A stretch of DNA of 33,114 bases from Veillonellaceae bacterium (GCA_012798135.1 JAAZNU010000010.1:1-33114); one strand, 5' to 3'. Numbered from the stretch's first letter, positions 24,297 through 33,114 are shown. The notes: generated by a model from the sequence alone, not told the origin. Program-made: numbers and translations.

Positions 24297-25328
24297 CTAA
24301 CGAAGATATTTTTTCAGAATCTGCTCCATATGTTTCTGCATGAATTCGATCGCGGCCATCGTCCGGGCGTATTCCATACGGGTCGGTCCCAGCACCGCCA
24401 ATGTTCCGACCGTCTGTCCGTCCAGGCGAAAAGATGCCTGAATGACGCTGCAGTCCTGAACTCCGGAAAACTTGTTCTCCTGGCCGATCGTTACGATGAC
24501 CCCGTTGCCGTCCTGCGTATGCAGGATATCGTGCAGCAGCCGCTCCTCTTCCAACATTGACAAAAGATGCCGAACTTTTTCCACATCGCGGAATTCCGGC
24601 TGATTCAACAGCTGCGTCGTTCCACCGAGGTACAGTTTGTCATTCGCCGTCGTCCCGCAGGTTGCCTCCCGAATCAGGGCCAGGGCGTTTTCCAGCAGTT
24701 CCGGCCGGGGCAGGACTTCCGCCTTGATTTGATCCAGCAATGCCGATTGTATGTCCGTTACATCCAGCCCACCGAGCCGATGATTCATGGCGCCGGCGAT
24801 CCGTTGCAATTCTTCGGCCGACATTCCTTCGGGGATCTCCATCAGGCGGTTTTCCATCACGCCGGTATCGGTAACGATGATCAGCACGACCCGGTTCTCG
24901 TCAAATGGCAGAAACTGCAGATATTTGAATTTGCAGGCTGCGGCCTGGGGAGCCAGCAACAGTGAGACGTTCCGGGTCATCCGCGACAACACGCGCACCG
25001 TTTCCTGGAACGCTTCGTCCAGACGCCGGACTTTTTGCTCAAACCACTGGTCGATCAGCCGGGTGTCCTGGTCGGAGATCTGTTGCGGGCCCATCAGACA
25101 ATCGACATAAAAGCGGTAGCCCTTCGCGGAGGGGATCCGTCCCGCCGAAGCGTGCGGCTGCTCCAGATAGCCGAGCATTTCCAGATCGGACATCTCATTG
25201 CGGATCGTGGCCGGACTGACGCCCAGTCCGCACTTGCGCGCAATTGTCCGCGAGCCGATCGGTTCCGCAGTTGTAATATAATCGTCAATAATCGCCTGTA
25301 ATACTTGTCGTTTTCGTTCATCCAACAT
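24297..25328 (-). CDS. hrcA: Heat-inducible repressor HrcA
   Basis: The 343-residue repressor binds CIRCE and shuts off heat-shock operons until chaperonins are titrated by unfolded proteins. The winged-helix DNA-binding domain (about 1-75) contains EPIGSRTIARKCGLGVSPATIRNEMSDLE, and the GAF-like HrcA domain follows. Length is normal. The ATG at 25328 lies five bases after AGAGGTGG; a GTG three codons upstream overlaps that site. The CIRCE operator is in its own leader, so the operon is autoregulated. In classic Firmicutes GroEL helps HrcA fold; here the neighbouring group III chaperonin could do so as well (inference). Confidence 0.96.
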   Translation of the reverse strand: MLDERKRQVLQAIIDDYITTAEPIGSRTIARKCGLGVSPATIRNEMSDLEMLGYLEQPHASAGRIPSAKGYRFYVDCLMGPQQISDQDTRLIDQWFEQKVRRLDEAFQETVRVLSRMTRNVSLLLAPQAAACKFKYLQFLPFDENRVVLIIVTDTGVMENRLMEIPEGMSAEELQRIAGAMNHRLGGLDVTDIQSALLDQIKAEVLPRPELLENALALIREATCGTTANDKLYLGGTTQLLNQPEFRDVEKVRHLLSMLEEERLLHDILHTQDGNGVIVTIGQENKFSGVQDCSVIQASFRLDGQTVGTLAVLGPTRMEYARTMAAIEFMQKHMEQILKKYLR

Positions 25329-25343
25329 CTTGTCCACCTCTTG

Positions 25344-25370
25344 TTAGCACTCTATGAAGAAGAGTGCTAA
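25344..25370. promoter_or_regulatory. CIRCE operator
   Basis: TTAGCACTC, nine bases, GAGTGCTAA: an exact match to the consensus HrcA-binding inverted repeat. It lies between the promoter and the hrcA start, in the transcribed leader. Confidence 0.98.
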
Positions 25371-25380
25371 CATATACACA

Positions 25381-25409
25381 AACATAACATGCAATGACAT
25401 CCCTGTCAA
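25381..25409 (-). promoter_or_regulatory. Promoter of the hrcA-chaperonin-dnaK operon
   Basis: TTGACA (25409-25404) and TATGTT (25386-25381) are spaced by 17 bases, directly upstream of CIRCE, with a predicted start near 25374. Confidence 0.85.
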
Positions 25410-25444
25410 GGCCTCTCCTTGCTTTTAGCCCGAACCGCAGCCGT

Positions 25445-26584
25445 TTAGGGCAAAAATTTCACGTAGGCCTGATTGCTCAGTTTAAATCCTTTTTCCGTCA
25501 ACCGCCACCCGTCCCGCTCACGGATCAGCAGTCCGTCCCGGATCAGTTCCGCCACCGGTCCGGCATAAATATCGTCAAAATTTTGCCCGAACCGCTCCCG
25601 GAAGTCTCCAGTCATCAGGCCTTCCGTCGTTCGCAGGGCCAAAAACGCATATTCCGCCAGTTGGTCCGGTTCCGGCAGCGTTTCCCGGAATGTTTCCGCC
25701 GACTGCCCCGCCAGTTGCCGGGTGCAATAGAAAGAAACATCCTCGGTATTAGCAAAGCGCGCTCTCCCGTCGAAGGAGTGGGCAGCGGCGCCAAAGCCCC
25801 GATAGGGGAAATATCGCCAGTATTTCAGATTATGACGGCATTCTTTGCCGGGCCGGGCGTAATTGGATATCTCATAGCGGTGGAATCCCTGCCTCGGCAG
25901 ATATGCATTCAGATAGTCGTACATCGCTTCTTCCGCCGCCTCGCCGGGCAATATGGCCTGCCTGGTGATAACTTGTGCAGCCAGAGCTGTTCCTTCCTCC
26001 AGCTTCAATCCATATGCCGAAATATGATCGGGTGCGAGTTCCACCGCCCGGCGCAAAGTTTCCCGCCAACTGTCGACGGTTTGCCCGGGCAACCCGTACA
26101 TCAAATCCAGGCTAAGATTGTCGAACCCCGCAGTCCGGGCCGCCGCAACCGCTTGTCGTGCTTCATCGGCGCAATGAATCCGGCCGATGGCCCGCAATAT
26201 CCTGTCGTCGAAGCTCTGAACACCCAGGCTCAGGCGATTGAAGCCGGCCTGGCGCAATTGGGCGAGCGATTCGGCATCCACGGTGCCAGGGTTCGCCTCC
26301 AGACTGATTTCCGCCGTTGACGTCACTACAAAGCGGCTGCGCAAAGTATCCAGAATGACGGTCAGTTCAGCCACCGACAAAATGGTCGGCGTGCCGCCGC
26401 CAAAAAATACCGTGTCCACCGGCACGGCGAAATCGCCGCCCGCTGCGCTGATTTCCCGGCAGAGAGCGGCGACGTATTGTTGTTGTTCCTCCCGGCTGCC
26501 TGGCCGCGACACGAAAGCGCAGTAGCCGCACTTGGCCCGGCAGAACGGAATGTGAATATATACGCCCAATGTTTTCGTCGACAT
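25445..26584 (-). CDS. hemW: Radical-SAM heme chaperone HemW
   Basis: A 379-residue radical-SAM protein of the HemN-like group. The cluster motif is CRAKCGYCAF (about 15-24), followed by FGGGTPT, LEANPGT, LSLGVQSF and DLMYGLPGQT. A C-terminal HemN-type domain ends the protein. The CxxxCxxC plus Phe form and the position after lepA mark it as HemW, the protein that carries heme to respiratory enzymes, rather than oxygen-independent coproporphyrinogen oxidase. It starts five bases after lepA, so the two are coupled, although the ribosome binding site is weak. The longer frame to 26722 overlaps lepA and is not used. Confidence 0.9.
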   Translation of the reverse strand: MSTKTLGVYIHIPFCRAKCGYCAFVSRPGSREEQQQYVAALCREISAAGGDFAVPVDTVFFGGGTPTILSVAELTVILDTLRSRFVVTSTAEISLEANPGTVDAESLAQLRQAGFNRLSLGVQSFDDRILRAIGRIHCADEARQAVAAARTAGFDNLSLDLMYGLPGQTVDSWRETLRRAVELAPDHISAYGLKLEEGTALAAQVITRQAILPGEAAEEAMYDYLNAYLPRQGFHRYEISNYARPGKECRHNLKYWRYFPYRGFGAAAHSFDGRARFANTEDVSFYCTRQLAGQSAETFRETLPEPDQLAEYAFLALRTTEGLMTGDFRERFGQNFDDIYAGPVAELIRDGLLIRERDGWRLTEKGFKLSNQAYVKFLP

Positions 26585-26589
26585 GAACG

Positions 26590-28386
26590 TCAGTCTCGTT
26601 TCAGGACCGCCATGAAGGCTTCTTGCGGCAATTCGACGTTGCCGACCTGCTTCATGCGTTTTTTCCCTTCCTTTTGTTTTTCCAGCAACTTGCGTTTGCG
26701 GGTGATGTCGCCGCCGTAACATTTCGCCAGCACGTCCTTGCGCAGTGCGCTGATCGTTTCGCGGGCGATGACCTTATTGCCGATGGCAGCCTGAACCGGA
26801 ATTGCGAACAATTGCCGGGGAATCAGGCTCCGCAGCTTTTCCACCAATTGCCGGCCGCGATAGACCGATTTTTCGCGATGGACGATGACGGACAGGGCGT
26901 CCACCGGCTCCTCATTGAGCAAAATATCCAACTTCACCAAATCGGATTCCTGATAGCCCATCAGCTCGTAGTCCAGCGAGGCATAACCGCGGCTGACCGT
27001 CTTCAGCCGGTCGAAATAATCGTAAATAATCTCCGACAGCGGCAGATGGTAGGTCAGCATGACCCGGGTGGTGTCCATGTATTTCATATCCTTGAATTCG
27101 CCGCGTTTTTCCTGCGACAGCTCCATGATCGCCCCGACAAAATCGTTGGGCACAATGATGGTCGCCTTCACGTACGGCTCGCCGATCGCCTCGATCACCT
27201 GCGGCACCGGAATCCGGGACGGATTGTCGATAAACAGGACCTCGCCGTCGGTTTTGCGGACCCGGTAGATGACATTGGGCGCCGTGATGACCAGGGACAT
27301 CTGGTATTCCCGTTCCAGACGCTCCTGCACCACGTCCATATGCAACAATCCCAAAAAGCCGCAACGAAAACCGAACCCGAGCGCCGCCGAGGTTTCCGCC
27401 TCGAAGGTCAGGGAAGCGTCGTTGAGCTGCAATTTTTCGAGGGCGTCCCGCAAATTGTCGAATTCGCTGCTTTCCACCGGATACATGCCGCAGTACACCA
27501 TCGGCGTCACCTTGCGATATCCCGGCAGCGGCTCCTGCGCGGGCCGGGCGGCGTCGGTGATGGTATCCCCCACCCGTACTTCCTTCAAATTCTTGATCCC
27601 GGCGATCACATAACCGACCTGTCCCGGCCCCAGTTCGGACATGGCGGTCAGCGAAGGTCGAAACACCCCGACCTCGGTCACCTCGAAACTGCGGCCGCTG
27701 TGCATCATCTGGATTTTCATGCCGGGAGCGATCGTACCGTCCATAATCCGGACATAGGAAATCACGCCGCGATAAGAATCAAAATGGGAATCAAAAATCA
27801 GGGCGCGGGTTGGCGCCTGCGGATCGGCTTTCGGCGCCGGAATCCGGTTAACGATCGCTTCCAGAACCGCCGGCACGCCTTCGCCCGATTTTGCGCTCAC
27901 CAACACGGCGTCCTGGGCGTCGATGCCGATGACTTCCTCGATTTCCCGCTTTACCTTTTCGACATCCGCGCTCGGCAAATCGATCTTATTGATGACCGGA
28001 ATGATTTCCAGATTGTGATCCAGCGCCAGATAGACGTTGGCCAGCGTTTGCGCCTCAATGCCCTGCGAAGCGTCGATCACCAGCAGCGCCCCTTCGCAGG
28101 CGGCCAGACTGCGAGAAACTTCGTAGGAAAAGTCGACATGCCCGGGGGTGTCGATCAAATTCAGCATATAAGTCTGCCCATCCTGCGCCATATAATCGAG
28201 CCGAACGGCCTGCGCCTTGATGGTGATGCCGCGTTCCCGCTCCAAATCCATCTGGTCCAGGAGCTGATCCTCCATCTGGCGGGCTGCCACCGTGCCGGTA
28301 ATCTCAATCAAACGGTCGGCCAGCGTGGACTTACCGTGATCGATATGGGCGATGATGGAAAAATTGCGAATGTGGGAGGTTTTCAA
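26590..28386 (-). CDS. lepA: Elongation factor 4 (LepA)
   Basis: A 598-residue translational GTPase that back-translocates or helps assemble ribosomes. G1 is [10 protein letters not shown]3 is DTPGHVDF and G4 is NKIDLP. EF-G-like domains II, III and V follow, then the LepA-specific C-terminal domain (about 490-595). The end is [17 protein letters not shown] with a basic tract, as usual. Length is normal. The TTG at 28386 lies seven bases after AAAGGAG. It leads the lepA-hemW unit. Confidence 0.97.
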   Translation of the reverse strand: MKTSHIRNFSIIAHIDHGKSTLADRLIEITGTVAARQMEDQLLDQMDLERERGITIKAQAVRLDYMAQDGQTYMLNLIDTPGHVDFSYEVSRSLAACEGALLVIDASQGIEAQTLANVYLALDHNLEIIPVINKIDLPSADVEKVKREIEEVIGIDAQDAVLVSAKSGEGVPAVLEAIVNRIPAPKADPQAPTRALIFDSHFDSYRGVISYVRIMDGTIAPGMKIQMMHSGRSFEVTEVGVFRPSLTAMSELGPGQVGYVIAGIKNLKEVRVGDTITDAARPAQEPLPGYRKVTPMVYCGMYPVESSEFDNLRDALEKLQLNDASLTFEAETSAALGFGFRCGFLGLLHMDVVQERLEREYQMSLVITAPNVIYRVRKTDGEVLFIDNPSRIPVPQVIEAIGEPYVKATIIVPNDFVGAIMELSQEKRGEFKDMKYMDTTRVMLTYHLPLSEIIYDYFDRLKTVSRGYASLDYELMGYQESDLVKLDILLNEEPVDALSVIVHREKSVYRGRQLVEKLRSLIPRQLFAIPVQAAIGNKVIARETISALRKDVLAKCYGGDITRKRKLLEKQKEGKKRMKQVGNVELPQEAFMAVLKRD

Positions 28387-28424
28387 AATTCGGCTCCTTT
28401 GCTCGTTGCTTCTATTCCTTTTTA

Positions 28425-28452
28425 ATTATATTGACTTTATTCCGCTGGTCAA
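28425..28452 (-). promoter_or_regulatory. Promoter of lepA-hemW
   Basis: TTGACC (28452-28447) and TATAAT (28430-28425) are separated by 16 bases, about 40 bases upstream of the lepA start. Confidence 0.8.
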
Positions 28453-28557
28453 GTCTTACAATATAGAGAAGCCTTTTTGCTAACTTTCACATTTCACGAT
28501 TTTATCGGTGTTTTGGCCATCGTGTCGATTTATGATGTCTTTCTTTTCAAATGAACC

Positions 28558-28594
28558 CGCCCCGTTTCCTTGGCAGTGCCAGGTATACGGGGCG
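28558..28594 (-). terminator. Probable terminator after the dienoyl-CoA reductase gene
   Basis: CGCCCCG and CGGGGCG enclose a loop that itself contains a TGGCA/TGCCA pairing. On the minus strand it lies 45 bases past the stop of the reductase gene. The T-run after it is poor. The rest of the 250-base gap to lepA holds the lepA promoter and nothing else I can support. Confidence 0.55.
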
Positions 28595-28638
28595 TTAAAA
28601 GTAATGATTGTTTAACTATATTTTCCCTAAAATGAACC

Positions 28639-30645
28639 TCAAATTCTCAATCCCAGTTCCACAGCATCGTTAATACATCGGGATATTTTCCCTGGAGCGA
28701 CCGAATCTCCTATTGAATAAACCTCTTTAATCCGGTCTCCAACTTCTTGCACCAAAAAGCTGTTTGGCCGTGAACCAATCGCCAGTACCACCGTGTCGAC
28801 CTCCAATACATCTTTTTCGCCACCCGCCGTTTCAACGTGAACGCCTTGGTCGGAGACGGCTACGACTTTCGTTTCCGTCAGACAGGTTATCCCCAATTGG
28901 TTAAGATGTTTTTTCACACCCCAACGGGTGCTAATCCCAATATCTTTGCCCACATCCTTCATCATCTCAACAATAGTTACCCTGCGGGTCCCGCTGTCCA
29001 ACATTTCATGAATCACCTCGTCGGATTCCGCCCGATGCAACATCAAAAACTTTGTCTGTTCGGCGCTCAAGGTTCCCTGATCGGCCAGAAAAATTGCTGT
29101 TTCACAACCGACAGCTCCCCCGCCTACCACTACAACCTTCTGTCCGGGTATGCACTCGCCGGCAAGGACATCATTGGCCTGAACAATTTCAATTTGGTTT
29201 GACTCGATCGCAAATGGCGCTTTGATTGGTACACTGCCCGTTGCCACCACCAAAACGTCAGGTGCAAAATTCAGGATGTTTTCCACAGTTCCCTCTTTAT
29301 TCAGTTCAACCGCAACAGCGTACTTTTTCAGCATCTGAGTTTGATACTCCATCAGATAATGGAAGTCATGCTTGCCCATCGGTTTCGACGCGAAATGAAT
29401 TTGCCCTCCCAAACGATCATTTTTTTCCCATAAAGTCACCTTGTGACCGCGCGATGCCGCCTGGATGGAAAACTCCATACCAGCAACGCCTCCGCCCACA
29501 ACCAATATCCGTTTAGGCTCTTTCACGGATTCTTTGACCAAATCGAGCTCCCGTCCGGCTTCATAGTTTATCATACAGCAAACATCCTGCCCGGAAAACC
29601 TTCGATCGTAACAACCTTGCCCACAGGCGATGCACCTTCGGATTTCCTTTTCAAGCCCTGCTCGGGCCTTATTGGGCAAGTCCGGATCTGCCAACAGTGC
29701 GCGTCCCATATTTACCATATCCGCAAGCCCCATCGCAATAATTCGTTCCGCTTCAACCGGATCATTGATCCGGTTGCTGGCAATCACCGGAATTTTTACA
29801 GCCGCCTTAATCCTGGCGGCAAGGTACGTATACCCCCCTGCCGGCAACTCTCCGGTTGTCTGGGGAATTTTCGATTCGTGCCAGCCGCCGGTAACATTGA
29901 TGGCGTCTGCTCCATATTGTTCGATCCATTGTGCAAGCCTGACCGCGTTGCTGTTTGTGTTTCCGCCACTGACGAAGTCATTGCCGCTCAACCGGACAAT
30001 GACCGGATATTCCGGGCCCACCTTGTCATGGATTCCCTGGATAATTTCCACCAAAAACCGGCTGCGTTTTTCCCAAGATCCGCCATATGCATCCGTACGC
30101 GTATTGGTGTAAGGGGAAAGAAATTCGGCAATCAAATATCCGGCGCTGGCAATAATCTCCACTCCATCAAATCCGGCTTTTTTTGCCCGTTGCACCGCCG
30201 CGACGAAACTATCACGGGTAGAGCCAATATCCTCCGTCGTCATTTCTCTGGGCGTTTCATGGGTGTATTTACTTGGAATTGCTGACGGGGCAATGGCTTG
30301 CTCCCCGATTTCACGGGACTTTGCGTAACCGCCGGCATGATACAGCTGGGCAATTACTTTTGCTCCTTCCGCATGAACAGCGGCAGTAAGTTTGCTTAGC
30401 CCATCGATGAATTTGTCATCATAAATTCCAATGATTCGAAAAGACCGACCCAATGGGTGTACGGCGCAGCCGCCAATTGTGATCATGCCTACCCCTCCCC
30501 TAGCTCGGGTGGCATAATATGCCGTCAGCCGTTCGTTTACCTGTCCGTCCTCCGAATAGCTATGGTTGATCGATGGCATAGCAAGCCGATTTTTCAATTC
30601 CAAACTGCCAATTTTTATTGGTTTAAACAGATATCTGTAATTCAT
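28639..30645 (-). CDS. FadH-like 2,4-dienoyl-CoA reductase (FMN/4Fe-4S/FAD)
   Basis: A 668-residue flavoprotein of the old-yellow-enzyme/2,4-dienoyl-CoA reductase family. The TIM barrel (about 1-340) has GYLIAEFLSPYTNTRTDAYGG and GGWHESKIPQ, matching the FadH catalytic Tyr and His regions; the HxxH pair of many other relatives is replaced by IASAGY, as in FadH. A 4Fe-4S motif CIACGQGC...CC follows (about 345-365). After it come two Rossmann domains, VVGGGVAGME for FAD and VVGGGAVGCE for NAD(P)H. It would pass electrons from NAD(P)H through FAD, the cluster and FMN to a conjugated enoyl or dienoyl compound, probably a CoA ester. GGAGG precedes the ATG. It follows the anion transporter and CoA-transferase genes in one unit. 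Bile-acid BaiCD/BaiH and enoate reductases are related alternatives. Confidence 0.82.
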   Translation of the reverse strand: MNYRYLFKPIKIGSLELKNRLAMPSINHSYSEDGQVNERLTAYYATRARGGVGMITIGGCAVHPLGRSFRIIGIYDDKFIDGLSKLTAAVHAEGAKVIAQLYHAGGYAKSREIGEQAIAPSAIPSKYTHETPREMTTEDIGSTRDSFVAAVQRAKKAGFDGVEIIASAGYLIAEFLSPYTNTRTDAYGGSWEKRSRFLVEIIQGIHDKVGPEYPVIVRLSGNDFVSGGNTNSNAVRLAQWIEQYGADAINVTGGWHESKIPQTTGELPAGGYTYLAARIKAAVKIPVIASNRINDPVEAERIIAMGLADMVNMGRALLADPDLPNKARAGLEKEIRRCIACGQGCYDRRFSGQDVCCMINYEAGRELDLVKESVKEPKRILVVGGGVAGMEFSIQAASRGHKVTLWEKNDRLGGQIHFASKPMGKHDFHYLMEYQTQMLKKYAVAVELNKEGTVENILNFAPDVLVVATGSVPIKAPFAIESNQIEIVQANDVLAGECIPGQKVVVVGGGAVGCETAIFLADQGTLSAEQTKFLMLHRAESDEVIHEMLDSGTRRVTIVEMMKDVGKDIGISTRWGVKKHLNQLGITCLTETKVVAVSDQGVHVETAGGEKDVLEVDTVVLAIGSRPNSFLVQEVGDRIKEVYSIGDSVAPGKISRCINDAVELGLRI

Positions 30646-30699
30646 TTTACGCCTCCGCTTATATTTATGATTCTATCCGCCATGTTCCGCCCCCAATAG

Positions 30700-31971
30700 T
30701 CAAAACGGCCAAATTACCGGTGAAATGATTATTTCCAGGATGAAACATAACACTAGCAATGGAGTTCCTACCTTGACAAAATCAATAAATTTATAGTTGC
30801 CAGGGCCAAAAACTATCGCAGTCGCCGGTGTGCCGACCGGTGTTGCAAACGCCACCGAAGAAGCGAATCCAGCGGCCAGCACAAGCGATTTTGGATTAAC
30901 GCCCATTTGCTGGGCCACTCCAATACAAATTGGCCCAAGCAACGCAGTCAAGGCCACATTGGACATAAATTGGGTCAAAATGGCCGCAACGATAAAGATC
31001 GCTCCCGTTAGCAGCAACGGGTTAGGGTTGGTTCCGAAGGCAGACAAGGTCATATCCGAAATAAGTTTTCCGGCGCCGGTCTTGGCTAATGCCGCAGCAA
31101 CCGGCATCATGCCGCCAGTCAATAAAATCGTGTTCCAGTCGATCGACCGATAAGCCTGTTTGTCGGTCATCACTCCGGTAAAAACAAGCGACAGCGCTCC
31201 GACCACAGCCGTTACATGAAGCGGTACTTTAATTGTTGACGCAAAGAACATCCCCAGCACGGTTAAAACAAAGATGCTTCCCGACAGATATTGTTTGCGT
31301 CGTGCCACCGAATCCATCGCAGTCTGGGAAAAGGTTCTATGGGCAAAGTCAGCGCTATTGCCCCGATCAGGAAGCAACTTTACGCCAATGGTTGCCATGT
31401 AAATGATCCCCACAATCGTCACCGGAATACCATACCATGCAAACTCGAAAAAGCCAAACCCTGGCAAGCCTGCCTTCTGCATATAACTGTGGACCAAAAG
31501 ATTCGGCGGTGTCCCCACCAGAGAATTCATTCCTCCCAACGCCGCCGCTATGGCAAACGGCAGAAGAAATTTGGACCGGCTATAGCCTGCCGAATCTGCG
31601 ATGCTGATTACAACCGGCATCAGGGACGCAACCACGGAGATATTCGACAAAAATGTTGATAATGCAGCTCCGACAACCATTACAGCGATCAACAGCTTGC
31701 GTTCGCTTTTTCCGAATGTCCGAACAACTTTTGCCCCGATTTCATCCGCAAGGCCGGTTTCAAACATGGCGCCGGCGACGACAAACATCCCGGCGAACAA
31801 TATAACATTGGTATCGACTAAGCCACTAAAAGCGGTTTTGGCATCGATCACGCCCAGCAGGCACAAGGCTACAGCCGCCGAGATGGAAGTCACTCCAACC
31901 GGAAGCTTTTCTGTTACAAAAAGGGCCGCTGCACACAACAGAACTACCAGGGTAATTGTGATATCAGACAT
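30700..31971 (-). CDS. SLC13/DASS-type organic anion transporter
   Basis: A 423-residue membrane protein with about ten or more hydrophobic segments. The two pseudo-symmetric motifs of the divalent-anion/sodium symporter class are visible: FLSNISVVASLMP with NSLVGTPPNLLV in the first half, and FMSNVALTALLGP with TPVGTPATAIVFGPG in the second. Members import di- or monocarboxylates, usually with sodium; some carry sulfate. Between a CoA-transferase and an enoyl-CoA-type reductase, a carboxylate is the likely cargo. The ATG follows GGGGGAT by about eight bases. It lies 32 bases after the CoA-transferase gene and 54 bases before the reductase gene. Confidence 0.87.
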   Translation of the reverse strand: MSDITITLVVLLCAAALFVTEKLPVGVTSISAAVALCLLGVIDAKTAFSGLVDTNVILFAGMFVVAGAMFETGLADEIGAKVVRTFGKSERKLLIAVMVVGAALSTFLSNISVVASLMPVVISIADSAGYSRSKFLLPFAIAAALGGMNSLVGTPPNLLVHSYMQKAGLPGFGFFEFAWYGIPVTIVGIIYMATIGVKLLPDRGNSADFAHRTFSQTAMDSVARRKQYLSGSIFVLTVLGMFFASTIKVPLHVTAVVGALSLVFTGVMTDKQAYRSIDWNTILLTGGMMPVAAALAKTGAGKLISDMTLSAFGTNPNPLLLTGAIFIVAAILTQFMSNVALTALLGPICIGVAQQMGVNPKSLVLAAGFASSVAFATPVGTPATAIVFGPGNYKFIDFVKVGTPLLVLCFILEIIISPVIWPF

Positions 31972-32003
31972 TCATACATCCCCCATTTTTCATTTTGTTA
32001 CGC

Positions 32004-32975
32004 TTAAATTATTCTTTCACTTTCCAACTTTTTCAGTTCTTCCGACGAATAGCCCAACAACTCTCCCAATATCTCAAAATTGTTTTCTCCCAGTAAAGGC
32101 GGCCTTTGAACCGTCGCTGCAATTTCAGAAAAACGAGGAGTAAAAGCAACTACAGGATATTTGCCCACTCCTGGATAATCGAATTCAACAATCGAATTTC
32201 TCGCTTTCACATTCGGATCATCCAGTACGTTTTGCAGTCGATTGACGCGTGCGCAGGGAATAAGCTCGTCTTCGAGTTTCTTCAGAACTTCTTCGGCGGT
32301 TTGATCTTTTACCCAGTTCGCCACAATGGCTTCAATCTCGTCCGCGCACTTATATCTGTCCTGCATAGTTTTGTATTCGGCCACCGCCAACAGATCTTCT
32401 CTGTGCATCAACCGGCACAGTTTTTCCCAATGGGTCTGGAATAGCGCCGCAATATAGATATAGTCATCGACCGCCTTGAACACCGTGCTGGGCGAATTAT
32501 TCGGCCGCCTGTTGCCGATACGCTTCGGGTCTCGTTTCAAAATTGTCAGTTCGGCGAAGGCGGACTCCAGTATCGACATGGCACTATCCATCATTGATAC
32601 ATCAATAAACTGGCCTTTTCCGGTATGCTCGCGATACCGCAACGCCGACACAATGGCCAGTGCGCCATAGAGTCCGGCAAGAAAGTCGGAAATGGCCGGT
32701 CCTGTTTTCATTGGCGCATCCGGCAATCCATTCACCGCCATAAAACCGCTCATTGCCACCGTGGTCATATCAAATGCCGTTTTCTTTTCGTAGGGTCCGG
32801 TTTTGCCAAAACCGGAAATTGACGCCATAATAATCCGGGAATTGATCCCTTTCAGGGTTTCATAGCCAAGGCCCATTTCGTCCAACAAACCCGGACGGAA
32901 ATTTTCCACTACGACGTCGCTTTCCGCAACCAACGATCTAACGATCTCCCTTGCCTTAGGATCCTTTAAATTCAA
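32004..32975 (-). CDS. Family III (CaiB/BaiF) CoA-transferase, 5' end removed
   Basis: The remaining 323 codons begin at LNLKDPKAREIVRSL, the position that is about 70-80 residues into normal family III CoA-transferases of about 400 residues. What remains shows VVENFRPGLLDEMGLGYE, GFGKTGPY, and AISDFLAGLYGALA with the Asp expected to form the acyl intermediate. The C-terminal domain reaches a normal end. Such enzymes move CoA between acyl-CoA and free acids, for example in carnitine, oxalate or bile-acid metabolism. The break coincides with the tip of the terminal repeat at 32976. The only start at the junction is a TTG (32975-32973) with no ribosome binding site, so it is probably inactive. 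A TGA closes the frame 14 codons further upstream, inside the repeat. Confidence 0.8.
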   Translation of the reverse strand: MNLKDPKAREIVRSLVAESDVVVENFRPGLLDEMGLGYETLKGINSRIIMASISGFGKTGPYEKKTAFDMTTVAMSGFMAVNGLPDAPMKTGPAISDFLAGLYGALAIVSALRYREHTGKGQFIDVSMMDSAMSILESAFAELTILKRDPKRIGNRRPNNSPSTVFKAVDDYIYIAALFQTHWEKLCRLMHREDLLAVAEYKTMQDRYKCADEIEAIVANWVKDQTAEEVLKKLEDELIPCARVNRLQNVLDDPNVKARNSIVEFDYPGVGKYPVVAFTPRFSEIAATVQRPPLLGENNFEILGELLGYSSEELKKLESERII

Positions 32976-33114
32976 CCTGAATCCGTGATCAAATTGACAA
33001 ATTTCAAGGAATCACAAGGCTGAAAGTCGAATAAATACAGGGGATGACAAGGGTTTGTCAGTCATCTTAGACTTTCACCTCAGGGGTGATTCTGATGAAA
33101 ATACACTTTACCAC
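32976..33114 (+). mobile_element. Right-edge copy of the 139-bp terminal repeat, likely IS end
   Basis: This is the exact reverse complement of 2-140. Its tip (CCTGAATCCGTGATC) abuts the truncated CoA-transferase gene. Inward from the tip it holds TTGACA (32994-32999), then AGGGGTG (33082-33088) and ATG at 33095, which opens MKIHFTT up to the window end. The presumed transposase would point away from the window at both edges. The two flanking genomic sequences (AATAT on the left, TTCAA on the right) show no shared target duplication, which suits two separate insertions rather than one element. Confidence 0.75.

Noticed and set aside
22658..24343. 561-codon plus-strand frame opposite the chaperonin
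   Set aside because: Antisense shadow of a gene with full family motifs; no ribosome binding site and no recognisable domain.
26623..28425. 600-codon open frame on the plus strand opposite lepA
   Set aside because: LepA on the minus strand is unmistakable. The plus frame has no family features and is a by-product of GC-rich codons.
1..33114. One composite transposon bounded by the two repeats
   Set aside because: The 33 kb contains core housekeeping genes and the flanks show no shared target duplication, so two independent insertions plus an assembly break fit better.

Overview
The window looks like part of a moderately GC-rich Firmicutes-type (Bacillota) chromosome. The evidence is the order lepA-hemW-hrcA-(chaperonin)-grpE-dnaK-dnaJ-prmA-rsmE-mtaB, a perfect CIRCE operator, strong purine-rich ribosome binding sites, several GTG/TTG starts and a glycine riboswitch. 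An anaerobic clostridium-like or Negativicutes-like host is my inference; nothing here fixes the genus. All but one gene lie on the minus strand, so transcription runs from high to low coordinates.

Layout, in transcription order. (1) 33114-32976 is one end of an insertion-sequence-like repeat that cuts into a family III CoA-transferase gene. Below it lie a SLC13/DASS-type anion transporter and a FadH-like dienoyl-CoA reductase (32.9-28.6 kb). These three form a visibly more AT-rich catabolic module for an unsaturated organic acid. (2) 28.4-15.9 kb is the translation/heat-shock block: lepA and hemW from their own promoter, then a promoter with CIRCE and hrcA, an archaeal-like (group III) chaperonin, grpE, dnaK, dnaJ, prmA, rsmE and mtaB, closed by a terminator. 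(3) 15.8-14.0 kb holds hinT, cheW and a REC-GGDEF response regulator. (4) 13.2-13.8 kb is the only plus-strand gene, an exported DUF2680 protein, divergent from a solitary fabK. (5) 11.9-4.7 kb holds an SGNH hydrolase, a small leader ORF, a large GAF-PAS-GAF-GGDEF-EAL protein, an MFS transporter, a HAD hydrolase and an exported Cache sensor protein. (6) 4.5-2.9 kb is prfC. (7) 2.8-1.2 kb is a glycine-riboswitch-controlled amino-acid-type substrate-binding lipoprotein, followed by guaD and a membrane sensor gene cut by the second copy of the terminal repeat.

The most notable item is the second, archaeal-type folding machine built into the DnaK operon under HrcA/CIRCE control. Its built-in lid segment would let it work without GroES. 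The context matches the published group III chaperonins of some Firmicutes, so the type is known but rare. Other notable items are the glycine riboswitch in front of an orphan LivK-like binding protein, the 139-bp perfect inverted repeats that truncate a gene at each window edge, the acid-reduction module beside one of them, and a run of cyclic-di-GMP genes (three sensors or enzymes plus a Cache protein).
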